Below, piece after piece: positions 13,194 through 20,070 of a stretch of 20,070 nt of DNA. The notes under the pieces were generated by a model. It worked only from the letters and a program-made list of their open reading frames with translations, searched no databases and was not told where the DNA came from. Each line of letters starts with the position of its first letter. The stretch's first letter is position 1. The stretch is from an uncultured Sulfurovum sp. (GTDB taxonomy: Bacteria > Campylobacterota > Campylobacteria > Campylobacterales > Sulfurovaceae), in NCBI GenBank assembly GCA_947311605.1, contig CAMZLC010000037.1:1-20070 (forward strand). Reading direction: 5' to 3'. Made by a program: the position numbers and the translations under genes.

Positions 13194-14773
13194 ATCATCA
13201 CCGATCTAGCACTAATACAGGCGTCAAGTGCCTCAAGATCAGTCATTAGAGACTTGCTGACAGCGTCATCAACTTTCACGACAGCCAGTGCATGGCCTTT
13301 TCCGTCTCTCCCTAGTCTAAAATCAGAGATGTTGACATGATGATCGGCAATGAGTCGTCCCACATCACCGATCACCCCCGGTTCATCACTGTTTTTGAAG
13401 AGGATAAGATTACCTTTGGGCGCTAATTCTAGAGCATACCCATCAATATCCACGATGCGTTGCGCAGAATCTCCCAGTACGGTACCGCTGATTTTGAAGA
13501 CATTGCCATTTTGGGTAGTAAGCCTGAGTGTCACCATGTTTTCAAAACCTGATCCGGAGTGGGCAGTCTCTTTTTCGAGATGCATGCCTCTTTCTGCTGC
13601 CACATGTTCTGCGTTGACATAGTTGATCTGGTCACCAAGTGACTCTTTGAGTACGCCAACTGTGGCAAAAGTCGTCAAGGAATCAATGTATTCGGAGACT
13701 TTGCCGGAGGTGGTGATCCTCATAGATTGCAAGCCACTTTTGGTGACCTGTGCACTCATGTGTCCGATTTTCTGTGTCAGTTCCAAATAGGGTCTGAGGA
13801 AATCAGGTAGTTCACTCTCTTTGATAGGCAGATTTAGCGCATTGGGGTAGGAGATCCCCTTGGCGGATGCGATCGCATTCTCTGCTGCCTGGATAGCGAT
13901 ATTTTGTTGTGATTCTTTGGTATTGGCACCCAGATGAGGCGTGACCGTGACAGTGTCGAGGTCTAGAAGAGGATGGTCTGTGGCAGGCTCTTTGTCGAAG
14001 ACGTCGATCCCCGCCATAGCGATTTTGCCGCTTTTGAGCCCCTCAAGAAGAGCTTGCTCATTGTAGAGCCCGCCTCTGGCACAGTTGATCAGGATGACAC
14101 CGTCCTTCATGCGGGCGATCTCTTCGCTGCCTATCATGTCTCTGGTCTCGTCCGTTTTGGGTGTATGAATCGTGATGATATCACAGGAGAGAACCTCTTC
14201 AAAATCGTTGGCGTAGGCGATGTCCAGATCCGTTGCCTTGGAGGGGTTGATATAGGGATCGTAGGCAACAATATCCATCTCAAATGCTTTGGCACGTTTT
14301 CCTACACGGGAGCCGATATTACCAAAACCGATGATGCCCAGTTTTTTCCCTTTGAGTTCTGTGCCGTACCAGTCCTGTCGTCTCCAGACTCTGTCCTGCT
14401 TGAGGTTGTTGTGCGCATAGGGAAACTTTCGTACACAGCTCAACATATGCGTCATGGTGAGCTCTACGGCTGCAATAGTGTTGGCTGTGGGCACATTCAT
14501 AACCACGATACCCCGTTTACTACATCCTGGGATATCTACATTGTCTACACCGACACCAGCACGGACAATAGCCTTGAGCTTGTCCGCTCTTTCCAGAAAT
14601 CTTTCATTTATATCTGTAGAGCTTCTGGTGATGGCAACATCGGCAAGAGGAATGAATTTTTCTAAAAGTATTTCTTTGGGCTCATCGGCCGCATTTATCA
14701 TCTTGATCTCAGGATCCGAGGCCAGAATCTCCAGCCCCTTTTCATGGATATGGTCACATACAACGATTGTCAT
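13190..14773 (-). CDS. serA: D-3-phosphoglycerate dehydrogenase, long ACT form
   Basis: Catalyses NAD-dependent oxidation of 3-phosphoglycerate to 3-phosphohydroxypyruvate, the first step of serine synthesis, in the cytoplasm. The 527 residues match the long (about 525) type: substrate-binding lobe (RAGVGVDNVDIPG, 71-83), NAD-binding fold with GFGNIG (149-154), catalytic Arg233 (CARGGLYNE), Glu262 (DVFDKEP) and His280 (TPHLGANT), then the allosteric substrate-binding domain (about 320-450) and a C-terminal ACT domain (about 455-527, DEPGVIGDVGRLI), which normally binds serine for feedback control. The start ATG is 8 nt after the rpsA stop with only a weak AAGAG SD, so translation probably depends on rpsA. 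It is the last gene of the minus-strand operon; no terminator is visible before the convergent exonuclease. Confidence 0.97.
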   Translation of the reverse strand: MTIVVCDHIHEKGLEILASDPEIKMINAADEPKEILLEKFIPLADVAITRSSTDINERFLERADKLKAIVRAGVGVDNVDIPGCSKRGIVVMNVPTANTIAAVELTMTHMLSCVRKFPYAHNNLKQDRVWRRQDWYGTELKGKKLGIIGFGNIGSRVGKRAKAFEMDIVAYDPYINPSKATDLDIAYANDFEEVLSCDIITIHTPKTDETRDMIGSEEIARMKDGVILINCARGGLYNEQALLEGLKSGKIAMAGIDVFDKEPATDHPLLDLDTVTVTPHLGANTKESQQNIAIQAAENAIASAKGISYPNALNLPIKESELPDFLRPYLELTQKIGHMSAQVTKSGLQSMRITTSGKVSEYIDSLTTFATVGVLKESLGDQINYVNAEHVAAERGMHLEKETAHSGSGFENMVTLRLTTQNGNVFKISGTVLGDSAQRIVDIDGYALELAPKGNLILFKNSDEPGVIGDVGRLIADHHVNISDFRLGRDGKGHALAVVKVDDAVSKSLMTDLEALDACISARSVMI

Positions 14774-14781
14774 GTTTTCTC

Positions 14782-16431
14782 TTATTTGAATTTGTCTTTG
14801 ATAAGGTCACCCAGTGTCATGCTGTCATCTTGTTCGCTGTTGAGGGAATCAAGTGCCTGCCGCTCTTCTTGCCTCTCTAGTCTTTTGACGGAGACTCTGA
14901 TTCTGCCGCTTTGTGAATCGATGAAGCTGATCACGCCTTTGATCTCCTGACCTTTCTCTATCTCATCAAACTTGAGAGGGTAGAGGTCTTCTGTTCTGAT
15001 CAATGCATCTACGTTGTTGTCAAGGGCAATGAAGACACCAAAATCTTTTTTGTCTTTGACGGTGCCTGCGACTATATCGCCATTTTTATGTGTTTTGGCA
15101 AACTCATCTACGGGAGAGTCTTCTAGTGCTTTTTTGCTCAGAGAGATCTTGCCGGCATCCGCATCGATCTTAATGATCTTGACTTCGACCTCATCGCCTG
15201 TCTTAAAGAGGTCTTTTGCATTGACGCTCTTATCCCAGGAGGTCTCCTGATTATGGAGTAGTCCTTCTATACCATCGAGTTTGACGAAGGCACCAAAGTC
15301 TGTGAGAGAGGTAACCGTGCCGGTAAGCACGTCACCAACTCTATGTTTGCTAGAGAAGGCTTCCATAGGTTTAGGTAGGAGTGTTTTGAGGCTGACCCTG
15401 AGTCTTCTCTTCTCTTTGTCGATTTCAATGATCTCCACATTGATCTCGTCGTCTACATTCATATAGTCTTTGGGGTGTTTGACATTTTTATCCCAAGAGA
15501 TCTCGGAGACATGCAGAAAGGCTTCCAGGTCTTCACCTAGATCCACGAAAACACCATAGGGTTCAATATTGCTTACCGCTACTGTCACGGTATCGCCTAC
15601 GCCAAGGATGTCATCAATCTCTTGCCATGGATCAGAGCTTGCGTCTTTAATAGAAAGAGAAAGGTGTCTTTTTTTCTTGTCATAATCCAATGCGATGACA
15701 TTAACTTCGTCGCCTTCTTCAAAATATTTGGAAGGATTCACCGGCCCCTTGTGGGAGATTTGTGAATAATGCACCAGACCATCCATGCCACCCACATCCA
15801 CAAACATACCATAGCTTGTGATTTTTTTGACGACACCAATGACGGGATCTTTGCTCTCAAGCAGCTTGTCTACGATCTCTTGGGATTTTGCTTTGTCTCT
15901 TTCGATCAGCTCTTTTCTGGAGATCACGACAGAGCCCCTCTCTTTGTCTACTTTGACGATTACTGCTTTGACTTTTTTCCCTACTGCTTCTACTTTGGAG
16001 CTCAAGTAAGAGAGTGTGCGAGGCATGAAGAATTCAAATTCGTCTACTTCTACGACGTAACCACCCTTATTCTTCTTGGTCACTACGCCCTCTACGATGG
16101 TCTCCTGCTCTGGGTCATAGGCTTCGATGAACGCGTTGAGCGCAACTCTTTTGAGTGCCGCTGTATAGGAGATTCGTCCTCTGCCTAGTGTTACGACCTT
16201 GATCTGATCACCGACCTTGAACAGTATGGCACTTTCTTCGTCTCTGATCTCGTCCAGAGAGAGTACAGAGTCTCTGCCTCCGCCTATGTCTACGACTGCC
16301 TGTCCCTCTGCCTCATCGATCTTGACGACCGTACCTTCGACCAGATCACTTCTTGATTCTGTTTTTTTGAACGACTCCTCAAGCATCGCTTCAAAATCAA
16401 CCTCTTCTACTTCGATATCTTCGAACTTCAT
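14782..16431 (-). CDS. rpsA: 30S ribosomal protein S1
   Basis: 549 residues with six S1 RNA-binding repeats at about 30-95, 112-177, 194-262, 277-348, 365-434 and 450-516. The central ones show the YGMFVDVGGMDGLVHYSQIS, YGVFVDLGEDLEAFLHVSEISWD and FGAFVKLDGIEGLLHNQETSWD type of motif. Repeats 3-6 are the most regular; the first two are more divergent, as usual. S1 binds mRNA leaders and delivers them to the ribosome. The start chosen is ATG 16429-16431 (MKFEDIEVEEVDFEAML), with AAGGA at 16439-16443 seven nt upstream. It also gives the usual campylobacterotan length (about 550). Extending to an upstream ATG at 16638 would add 69 unrelated residues inside ispH. A perfect -10 lies 34 nt upstream. 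Confidence 0.97.
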   Translation of the reverse strand: MKFEDIEVEEVDFEAMLEESFKKTESRSDLVEGTVVKIDEAEGQAVVDIGGGRDSVLSLDEIRDEESAILFKVGDQIKVVTLGRGRISYTAALKRVALNAFIEAYDPEQETIVEGVVTKKNKGGYVVEVDEFEFFMPRTLSYLSSKVEAVGKKVKAVIVKVDKERGSVVISRKELIERDKAKSQEIVDKLLESKDPVIGVVKKITSYGMFVDVGGMDGLVHYSQISHKGPVNPSKYFEEGDEVNVIALDYDKKKRHLSLSIKDASSDPWQEIDDILGVGDTVTVAVSNIEPYGVFVDLGEDLEAFLHVSEISWDKNVKHPKDYMNVDDEINVEIIEIDKEKRRLRVSLKTLLPKPMEAFSSKHRVGDVLTGTVTSLTDFGAFVKLDGIEGLLHNQETSWDKSVNAKDLFKTGDEVEVKIIKIDADAGKISLSKKALEDSPVDEFAKTHKNGDIVAGTVKDKKDFGVFIALDNNVDALIRTEDLYPLKFDEIEKGQEIKGVISFIDSQSGRIRVSVKRLERQEERQALDSLNSEQDDSMTLGDLIKDKFK

Positions 16432-16464
16432 ATACCTATCCTTGTGTTTGCCTAATTTGGTGTA

Positions 16465-16470
16465 ATTATA
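16465..16470 (-). promoter_or_regulatory. -10 element of an internal rpsA promoter
   Basis: TATAAT on the minus strand, preceded by an A/T-rich block (TTTTAAATAAAAAAGAG) and without a -35 consensus, as is usual in Campylobacterota. The start would be near 16458, about 27 nt before the rpsA ATG. It sits in the only sizeable gap (16432-16559) of an otherwise overlapping operon, so rpsA and serA probably get extra transcription here. Confidence 0.6.
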
Positions 16471-16559
16471 CTCTTTTTTATTTAAAACTGCTGAATAGTC
16501 TATATGGGTACGCGTTGAAGTTGAGAGGAAAAAGTCAGGGGAGCCCAAGGGATCCGTAT

Positions 16560-17393
16560 TTAAAGCATCGTCTCGATACCATTGATGACGTTTTGTACCA
16601 CCCAGTCTGGGGTAGAAGCACCGGCACTGATGCCGCATAGATCTTTATTTTGGAACCATGCTGCTTGAAGTTCTTCTTCATTTTCGATCAAATAGCTGTC
16701 GTTGCAGTAGTTTTTACAAATGGAGTAGAGCTGCTTGGTGTTGGAGGAGTTCCTCCCTCCTATGACGACCATGATATCTGCCTCTTTGGCTAGGCTTGCT
16801 GCAGCGTCCTGGTTTTCAAAGGTTGCATTGCAGATCGTGTTGAAGACACGCACCTCTTTGGCTTGGAGAATGAGTGCGTTGACGATTTTCATAAAGTCCG
16901 TGGGTTTTCTCGTGGTCTGCGCCACGATAGCGACCCTGGATTTGAGCGGAAGTGTTCGGAGCTCCTCCTCGTCAAGTACCACAAAGGCATCTCGGGCATC
17001 TTTGGCATAGCTGATCACCCCCTTGATCTCAGGATGGTCTGCATCGCCAAAAATGACGATACTGTAGCCTTCCTCACTCATCTGCTCTACAATTTGCTGT
17101 GGGGTCGTAACGAAAGGGCAGGTAGCATCGGATATCTCTTTGCCTTCTGCCTCCAGCTGTGCCAGCTCTTCTTTGGGGATGCCGTGTGTCCTGATGACGA
17201 TAGAATCATACTGATCCGCCTCGTCCATATTCTCTGCCAGGCTGACACCAAAGCCCTCTTTGAGTCTGTTGATCTCATCTTTGTTGTGTATGAGCGGACC
17301 ATAAGTGGCGCTTCCTTGGCTTTTTTCAGCGATCTTGATAGCCCGTTTGACCCCAAAACAGAATCCATAAGAGGATGCCAGTCTAATTTCCAT
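16560..17393 (-). CDS. ispH: 4-hydroxy-3-methylbut-2-enyl diphosphate reductase
   Basis: Last enzyme of the MEP isoprenoid pathway: a [4Fe-4S] protein reducing HMBPP to IPP and DMAPP. 277 residues, a little shorter than the E. coli form (316). The three cluster cysteines are visible: Cys12 (YGFCFGVKRA), Cys92 (DATCPFVTTP) and Cys188 (NTICNAT). DHPEIKG (119-125) carries the conserved Glu122, AQTTRKP supplies the Thr contacts and GGRNSSNTKQL the substrate Ser/Asn. Its start overlaps the aroA end by 11 bp with a GAGG SD within aroA, so the two are coupled. The pairing of aroA, ispH and rpsA is typical of Campylobacterota. A 128-bp gap follows before rpsA. Confidence 0.97.
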   Translation of the reverse strand: MEIRLASSYGFCFGVKRAIKIAEKSQGSATYGPLIHNKDEINRLKEGFGVSLAENMDEADQYDSIVIRTHGIPKEELAQLEAEGKEISDATCPFVTTPQQIVEQMSEEGYSIVIFGDADHPEIKGVISYAKDARDAFVVLDEEELRTLPLKSRVAIVAQTTRKPTDFMKIVNALILQAKEVRVFNTICNATFENQDAAASLAKEADIMVVIGGRNSSNTKQLYSICKNYCNDSYLIENEEELQAAWFQNKDLCGISAGASTPDWVVQNVINGIETML

Positions 17394-18678
17394 CTTTTAC
17401 CTCACTTATCTCTCGTAGAATAGTATAAAAATTAGGGAAAGAGGTCTCGATACAGGCGATATCCTCTATGCGCATGCCGAAGCGTACGCCGGCGATGGCA
17501 AAAGCCATAGCGATACGATGGTCTCCATGGCTGTTGATGGTTGCATCGTGCAGTGTACCGCCGACAATATCATAGCCATCTTTCTGCTCCCTGGTCTGAA
17601 TGCCTGCACGCTGCAGTCCCTCCAGTGTGGCGGAGATGCGATCACTCTCTTTGACCCTGAGCTCTTCTGCGTTGCGGACAGTACTGGTGCCTTCCGCCGT
17701 TGCCATAGCGATCGCCAATGCCGGAAGCTCGTCGATCAGCCATGGAATATTAGAATCTACAGTAATCGACCTTAATCTCTCTTGATAGCAGATGCTAATG
17801 TCTCCAATGGGTTCATAGATATCCTCTTTGAGTATGAAGGTGATGTCCGCTCCCATCTTCTCTAGTACCTTGTAGGCTTCTATGCGTGTGGGGTTGAGAG
17901 AGACATTGGTGAGAGTGGTTTTTGCGCCGGGCGTGATCGCTGCGGCCACAGCGAAAAAGAAGCCGCTCGAAGGGTCGGCGGGTACGGTAATTTTCAGTGG
18001 TTTGAGTGGATGGATGGGGGGTATGATTTTGATCCATCCCTCTTCATCCTTTGTAATCTCTACACCCATGCCACGCAGCATCCTTTCTGTGTGGTCTCGG
18101 CTGAGAAAGGATTCTTTATAGTAGCTGGGGTTTTTGGCCCTCAACGCTGCCAGGATCAGTGCGGATTTGACCTGTGCGGAGTCGATGGGGGACTGGTAGC
18201 GAAAAGGCTCCAGAGCACCACCGCTGATGCAGAGTGGTGCCAGATTCCCCTCTGCTCTGCCGCCTATCTTCGCACCGATGGCACGCAGCGGATCGGTCAC
18301 CCTGCGCATAGGCCGGCTGCGAAGGTATTTGTCGCCCGTCAGGACAAAATGCCCCTCGATACCGGCGAGTAGACCGCAGAAGAGTCGCATTCCTGTGCCA
18401 GCGTTGCCACAGTCCAGCACGGTGCCCGGCTCGGAGAGTGTAGCAGGAGGTGATATGGTCACATCAGATCCCATCCTCTCTACCGTGGCACCAAGCTGTT
18501 CGACGATCCGGAGCGAGTTGAGTGTGTCCTCCCCCTGAAGAAAATTTTTGATCTCTGATCTCTGATCACTTAAAAGCGCAAACATAGCACAGCGATGCGA
18601 GATAGATTTGTCCGGGGCTATGGTGTCGCAGACGAGGGAGAAGGGTTTTGGAGCCGCAGTGACTGTGAGTTGTTTCAT
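17383..18678 (-). CDS. aroA: 3-phosphoshikimate 1-carboxyvinyltransferase (EPSP synthase)
   Basis: Sixth step of the shikimate pathway: transfer of enolpyruvate from PEP to shikimate-3-phosphate. 431 residues, full length. Visible motifs: APDKSISHR (22-29, Lys24, Ser25, Arg29, substrate binding), LDCGNAGTGMRL (88-99, PEP loop), LRSRPMRRV (119-127), DSAQVKSALILA (166-177), SRDHTERML (193-201), PADPSSGFFFAVAA, and the C-terminal NAEELRVKESDRI and DHRIAMAFA. The R-D-H-T-E pattern at 194-198 is one used to mark class II EPSP synthases, so this is probably that class. The ATG overlaps the pheT TGA as ATGA, and its own end overlaps ispH. Confidence 0.97.
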   Translation of the reverse strand: MKQLTVTAAPKPFSLVCDTIAPDKSISHRCAMFALLSDQRSEIKNFLQGEDTLNSLRIVEQLGATVERMGSDVTISPPATLSEPGTVLDCGNAGTGMRLFCGLLAGIEGHFVLTGDKYLRSRPMRRVTDPLRAIGAKIGGRAEGNLAPLCISGGALEPFRYQSPIDSAQVKSALILAALRAKNPSYYKESFLSRDHTERMLRGMGVEITKDEEGWIKIIPPIHPLKPLKITVPADPSSGFFFAVAAAITPGAKTTLTNVSLNPTRIEAYKVLEKMGADITFILKEDIYEPIGDISICYQERLRSITVDSNIPWLIDELPALAIAMATAEGTSTVRNAEELRVKESDRISATLEGLQRAGIQTREQKDGYDIVGGTLHDATINSHGDHRIAMAFAIAGVRFGMRIEDIACIETSFPNFYTILREISEVKDGN

Positions 18679-20070
18679 CGTAGTCTGGCTCCACAGTCAG
18701 TTTCGAGCTGCTCCAGTATCTCCTGCATCAACATCTCAATATGCTCCTCTGAGAGCGTACCCTCCATGGACTGTATGAAAAATCGGACTGTGACGCTTTT
18801 GTGCGACCCAAGGGTATCATCCTGATAGACATCTACGGGGTAAAACCGCTTGAGTATTTCAGTGTCGATCCTCTCTATACTCTGTGCAATATGAGAGAAG
18901 GGAAGATGCTCCTCCACCACAAGACTAAGATCCTTGTAGACACCTTGATAGTTGGAGATGGGCTTGGCGGTGATGTGCTTTGGCAATAGTGGCGCCAGAT
19001 CCATCTCTGCGATCAGTGTATCCGGGATGCCGTAGGCCTCAGCTGCACTGGGGTGAAGTTTGCTGACAAACCCGATGACCTTGCCCTCTTTGACGATATG
19101 GGCCGACTGGTAGGGATGCATGAGCCCGTTTTCACTCTGGCAGGCCTCCAGAGAGAGTTCTCCGATGACAGCACCCAGATGTGCCACAAAGAGAGCAAAG
19201 TCTATAGGTTCGGCTTTGCCCTGATTGCTAACGGAGTCCGCCTCTGCCTGTCCGCTCCAGAGCAGAGCGATCTTTTCGCTCTCTTTTCGATTTCGGTCAA
19301 ACACGGTGCCGATCTCAAACAGGGGGATACGCTTGATGCCATAGCTGATATTTCTCTTGGCGGCATCCAGCAGATTGATCAGCAGGGTACTTCGCATACT
19401 GTTGAACTCTTCGGCGATGGGATTGAGCAGCTTCAGGGCGCTGTCGGTGGTATCGAACCCATATTTTTCAAGTTTGACCTGATCGGAGAAGGCATAGGTC
19501 ACCGCCTCAAAAAACCCCCTGCCCACTGCACGCAGGCGCAGGTCTCTTTTGGCCTTGTAGTGCAAGGTGCTTTCTGTCAGCCTAACCTTCTCGGTGAGCA
19601 GCAAGGGCTTGGCCTGAATGTTATTGATGCCTATGATGCGCAGGACCTCTTCGGCAATATCCTGAATGTGTGTTATGTCGTGCCTGTGAGGAGGAACGGT
19701 GACGCCAAAACTGTCTGCACCTTTGGTACGGTGGACCTGAAAGCCTAGTCTGGAGAGTATGTTGCTGACTTCGCTTTTGTTGGTCTCCTGGCCGATGATG
19801 CTGTCAAGCAGTTCAAAATCGACAGCAATGATTCTCTCCTCCTTCTTACTCTCCAGCACCAGTGTGCTGTCGGAGTAGCGGCACTCGCATGTACCATGGC
19901 AGAGTGATTCCAGATAGGCCATACCAAAAGCAAGATCAGGTTCGCTTCCCCGGGATGTTTTATAGTACAGTGCATCGGGCTGGCTGTCACTGTGCGCAAG
20001 CCCTTCAATAATGATTTCGGGTGCGATATAGCTCGCTTCAAAAAGTATCTCTTCGCTCATGCTGTCGGGC
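18675..20070 (-). CDS. pheT: Phenylalanyl-tRNA synthetase beta subunit (5' end beyond window)
   Basis: The C-terminal about 464 residues of the beta chain, which with PheS forms the alpha2-beta2 enzyme that charges tRNA-Phe. The frame continues open past the ATG at 20058-20060, which is internal: SEEILFEASYIAPEIIIEGL corresponds to the conserved segment just before the B5 domain, so about 310 N-terminal residues lie outside. Numbering from that Met, B5 is at about 76-148 (VPPHRHDITHIQDIAEEVLRIIG, with the metal-binding acids), then the inactive synthetase-like core, and the anticodon-binding FDX-ACB domain at about 368-461 (YQGVYKDLSLVVEEHLPF ... GARLR). The stop overlaps the aroA start (ATGA). 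pheS is expected just outside the right edge. Confidence 0.96.
   Translation of the reverse strand, partial: PDSMSEEILFEASYIAPEIIIEGLAHSDSQPDALYYKTSRGSEPDLAFGMAYLESLCHGTCECRYSDSTLVLESKKEERIIAVDFELLDSIIGQETNKSEVSNILSRLGFQVHRTKGADSFGVTVPPHRHDITHIQDIAEEVLRIIGINNIQAKPLLLTEKVRLTESTLHYKAKRDLRLRAVGRGFFEAVTYAFSDQVKLEKYGFDTTDSALKLLNPIAEEFNSMRSTLLINLLDAAKRNISYGIKRIPLFEIGTVFDRNRKESEKIALLWSGQAEADSVSNQGKAEPIDFALFVAHLGAVIGELSLEACQSENGLMHPYQSAHIVKEGKVIGFVSKLHPSAAEAYGIPDTLIAEMDLAPLLPKHITAKPISNYQGVYKDLSLVVEEHLPFSHIAQSIERIDTEILKRFYPVDVYQDDTLGSHKSVTVRFFIQSMEGTLSEEHIEMLMQEILEQLETDCGARLR

Noticed and set aside
13973..14665. 230-codon plus-strand open frame opposite serA
   Set aside because: Antisense shadow of a conserved enzyme gene. 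The same applies to the 231-codon frame at 19053-19748 opposite pheT.
16536..16556. Terminator after ispH around the GGATCCCTTGGGCTCC region
   Set aside because: The symmetric arms leave only a two-base loop and contain a mismatch, so a stable hairpin before the T-run is not convincing.
16432..16638. N-terminal extension of rpsA to an ATG at 16638
   Set aside because: It would overlap ispH by 79 bp and add 69 residues unlike S1, while the ATG at 16431 has a good SD, a promoter upstream and the normal length.

Overview
The window looks like chromosomal DNA from a free-living campylobacterotan (Epsilonproteobacteria), probably of the Sulfurovum/Sulfurimonas type. The reasons are: the order pheT-aroA-ispH-rpsA-serA, which I know from this phylum; a malate:quinone oxidoreductase that closely matches the Helicobacter/Campylobacter form; promoters with a good TATAAT but no recognisable -35 box; and a histidine kinase with an unusual ATP-binding box. 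The genus is an inference. I see no rRNA, tRNA, CRISPR array or insertion sequence.

Layout. (1) 1-1719, minus: a large lipoprotein of the YdgA/DUF945 type, running off the left edge. (2) 1852-2630, plus: an exported alpha/beta hydrolase whose last ~35 codons, including the catalytic His, lie in the -1 frame. (3) 2632-5101, minus: a glycosyltransferase translationally coupled behind mqo, then a DJ-1/PfpI protein (5268-5819) with its own extended -10 promoter. (4) 5820-6059: a divergent spacer with competing inverted repeats. (5) 6060-13193, plus: Cache-domain histidine kinase, OmpR-type response regulator, small and large subunits of a sodium:solute (acetate-type) symporter, a cNMP/CBS/nucleotidyltransferase (DUF294) protein and a DEDDh exonuclease. 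(6) 13190-20070, minus: the biosynthetic and translation operon pheT (5' end cut) - aroA - ispH - rpsA - serA.

How they work together. Block 5 reads as one carboxylate-uptake module. A membrane sensor and its regulator lie just upstream of the transporter. The spacer before the transporter has two ATGCTA repeats 11 bp apart at the -35 position of a candidate promoter, the arrangement expected for an OmpR/PhoB-type activator. The DUF294 protein combines nucleotide-sensing domains with a GlnD-like nucleotidyltransferase. Its gene overlaps that of the exonuclease, so both may act on, or respond to, the energy state linked to transport. This is the best candidate in the window for an incompletely described system. 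The operon on the right is housekeeping: overlapping genes, plus an internal promoter that lets rpsA-serA be expressed independently.
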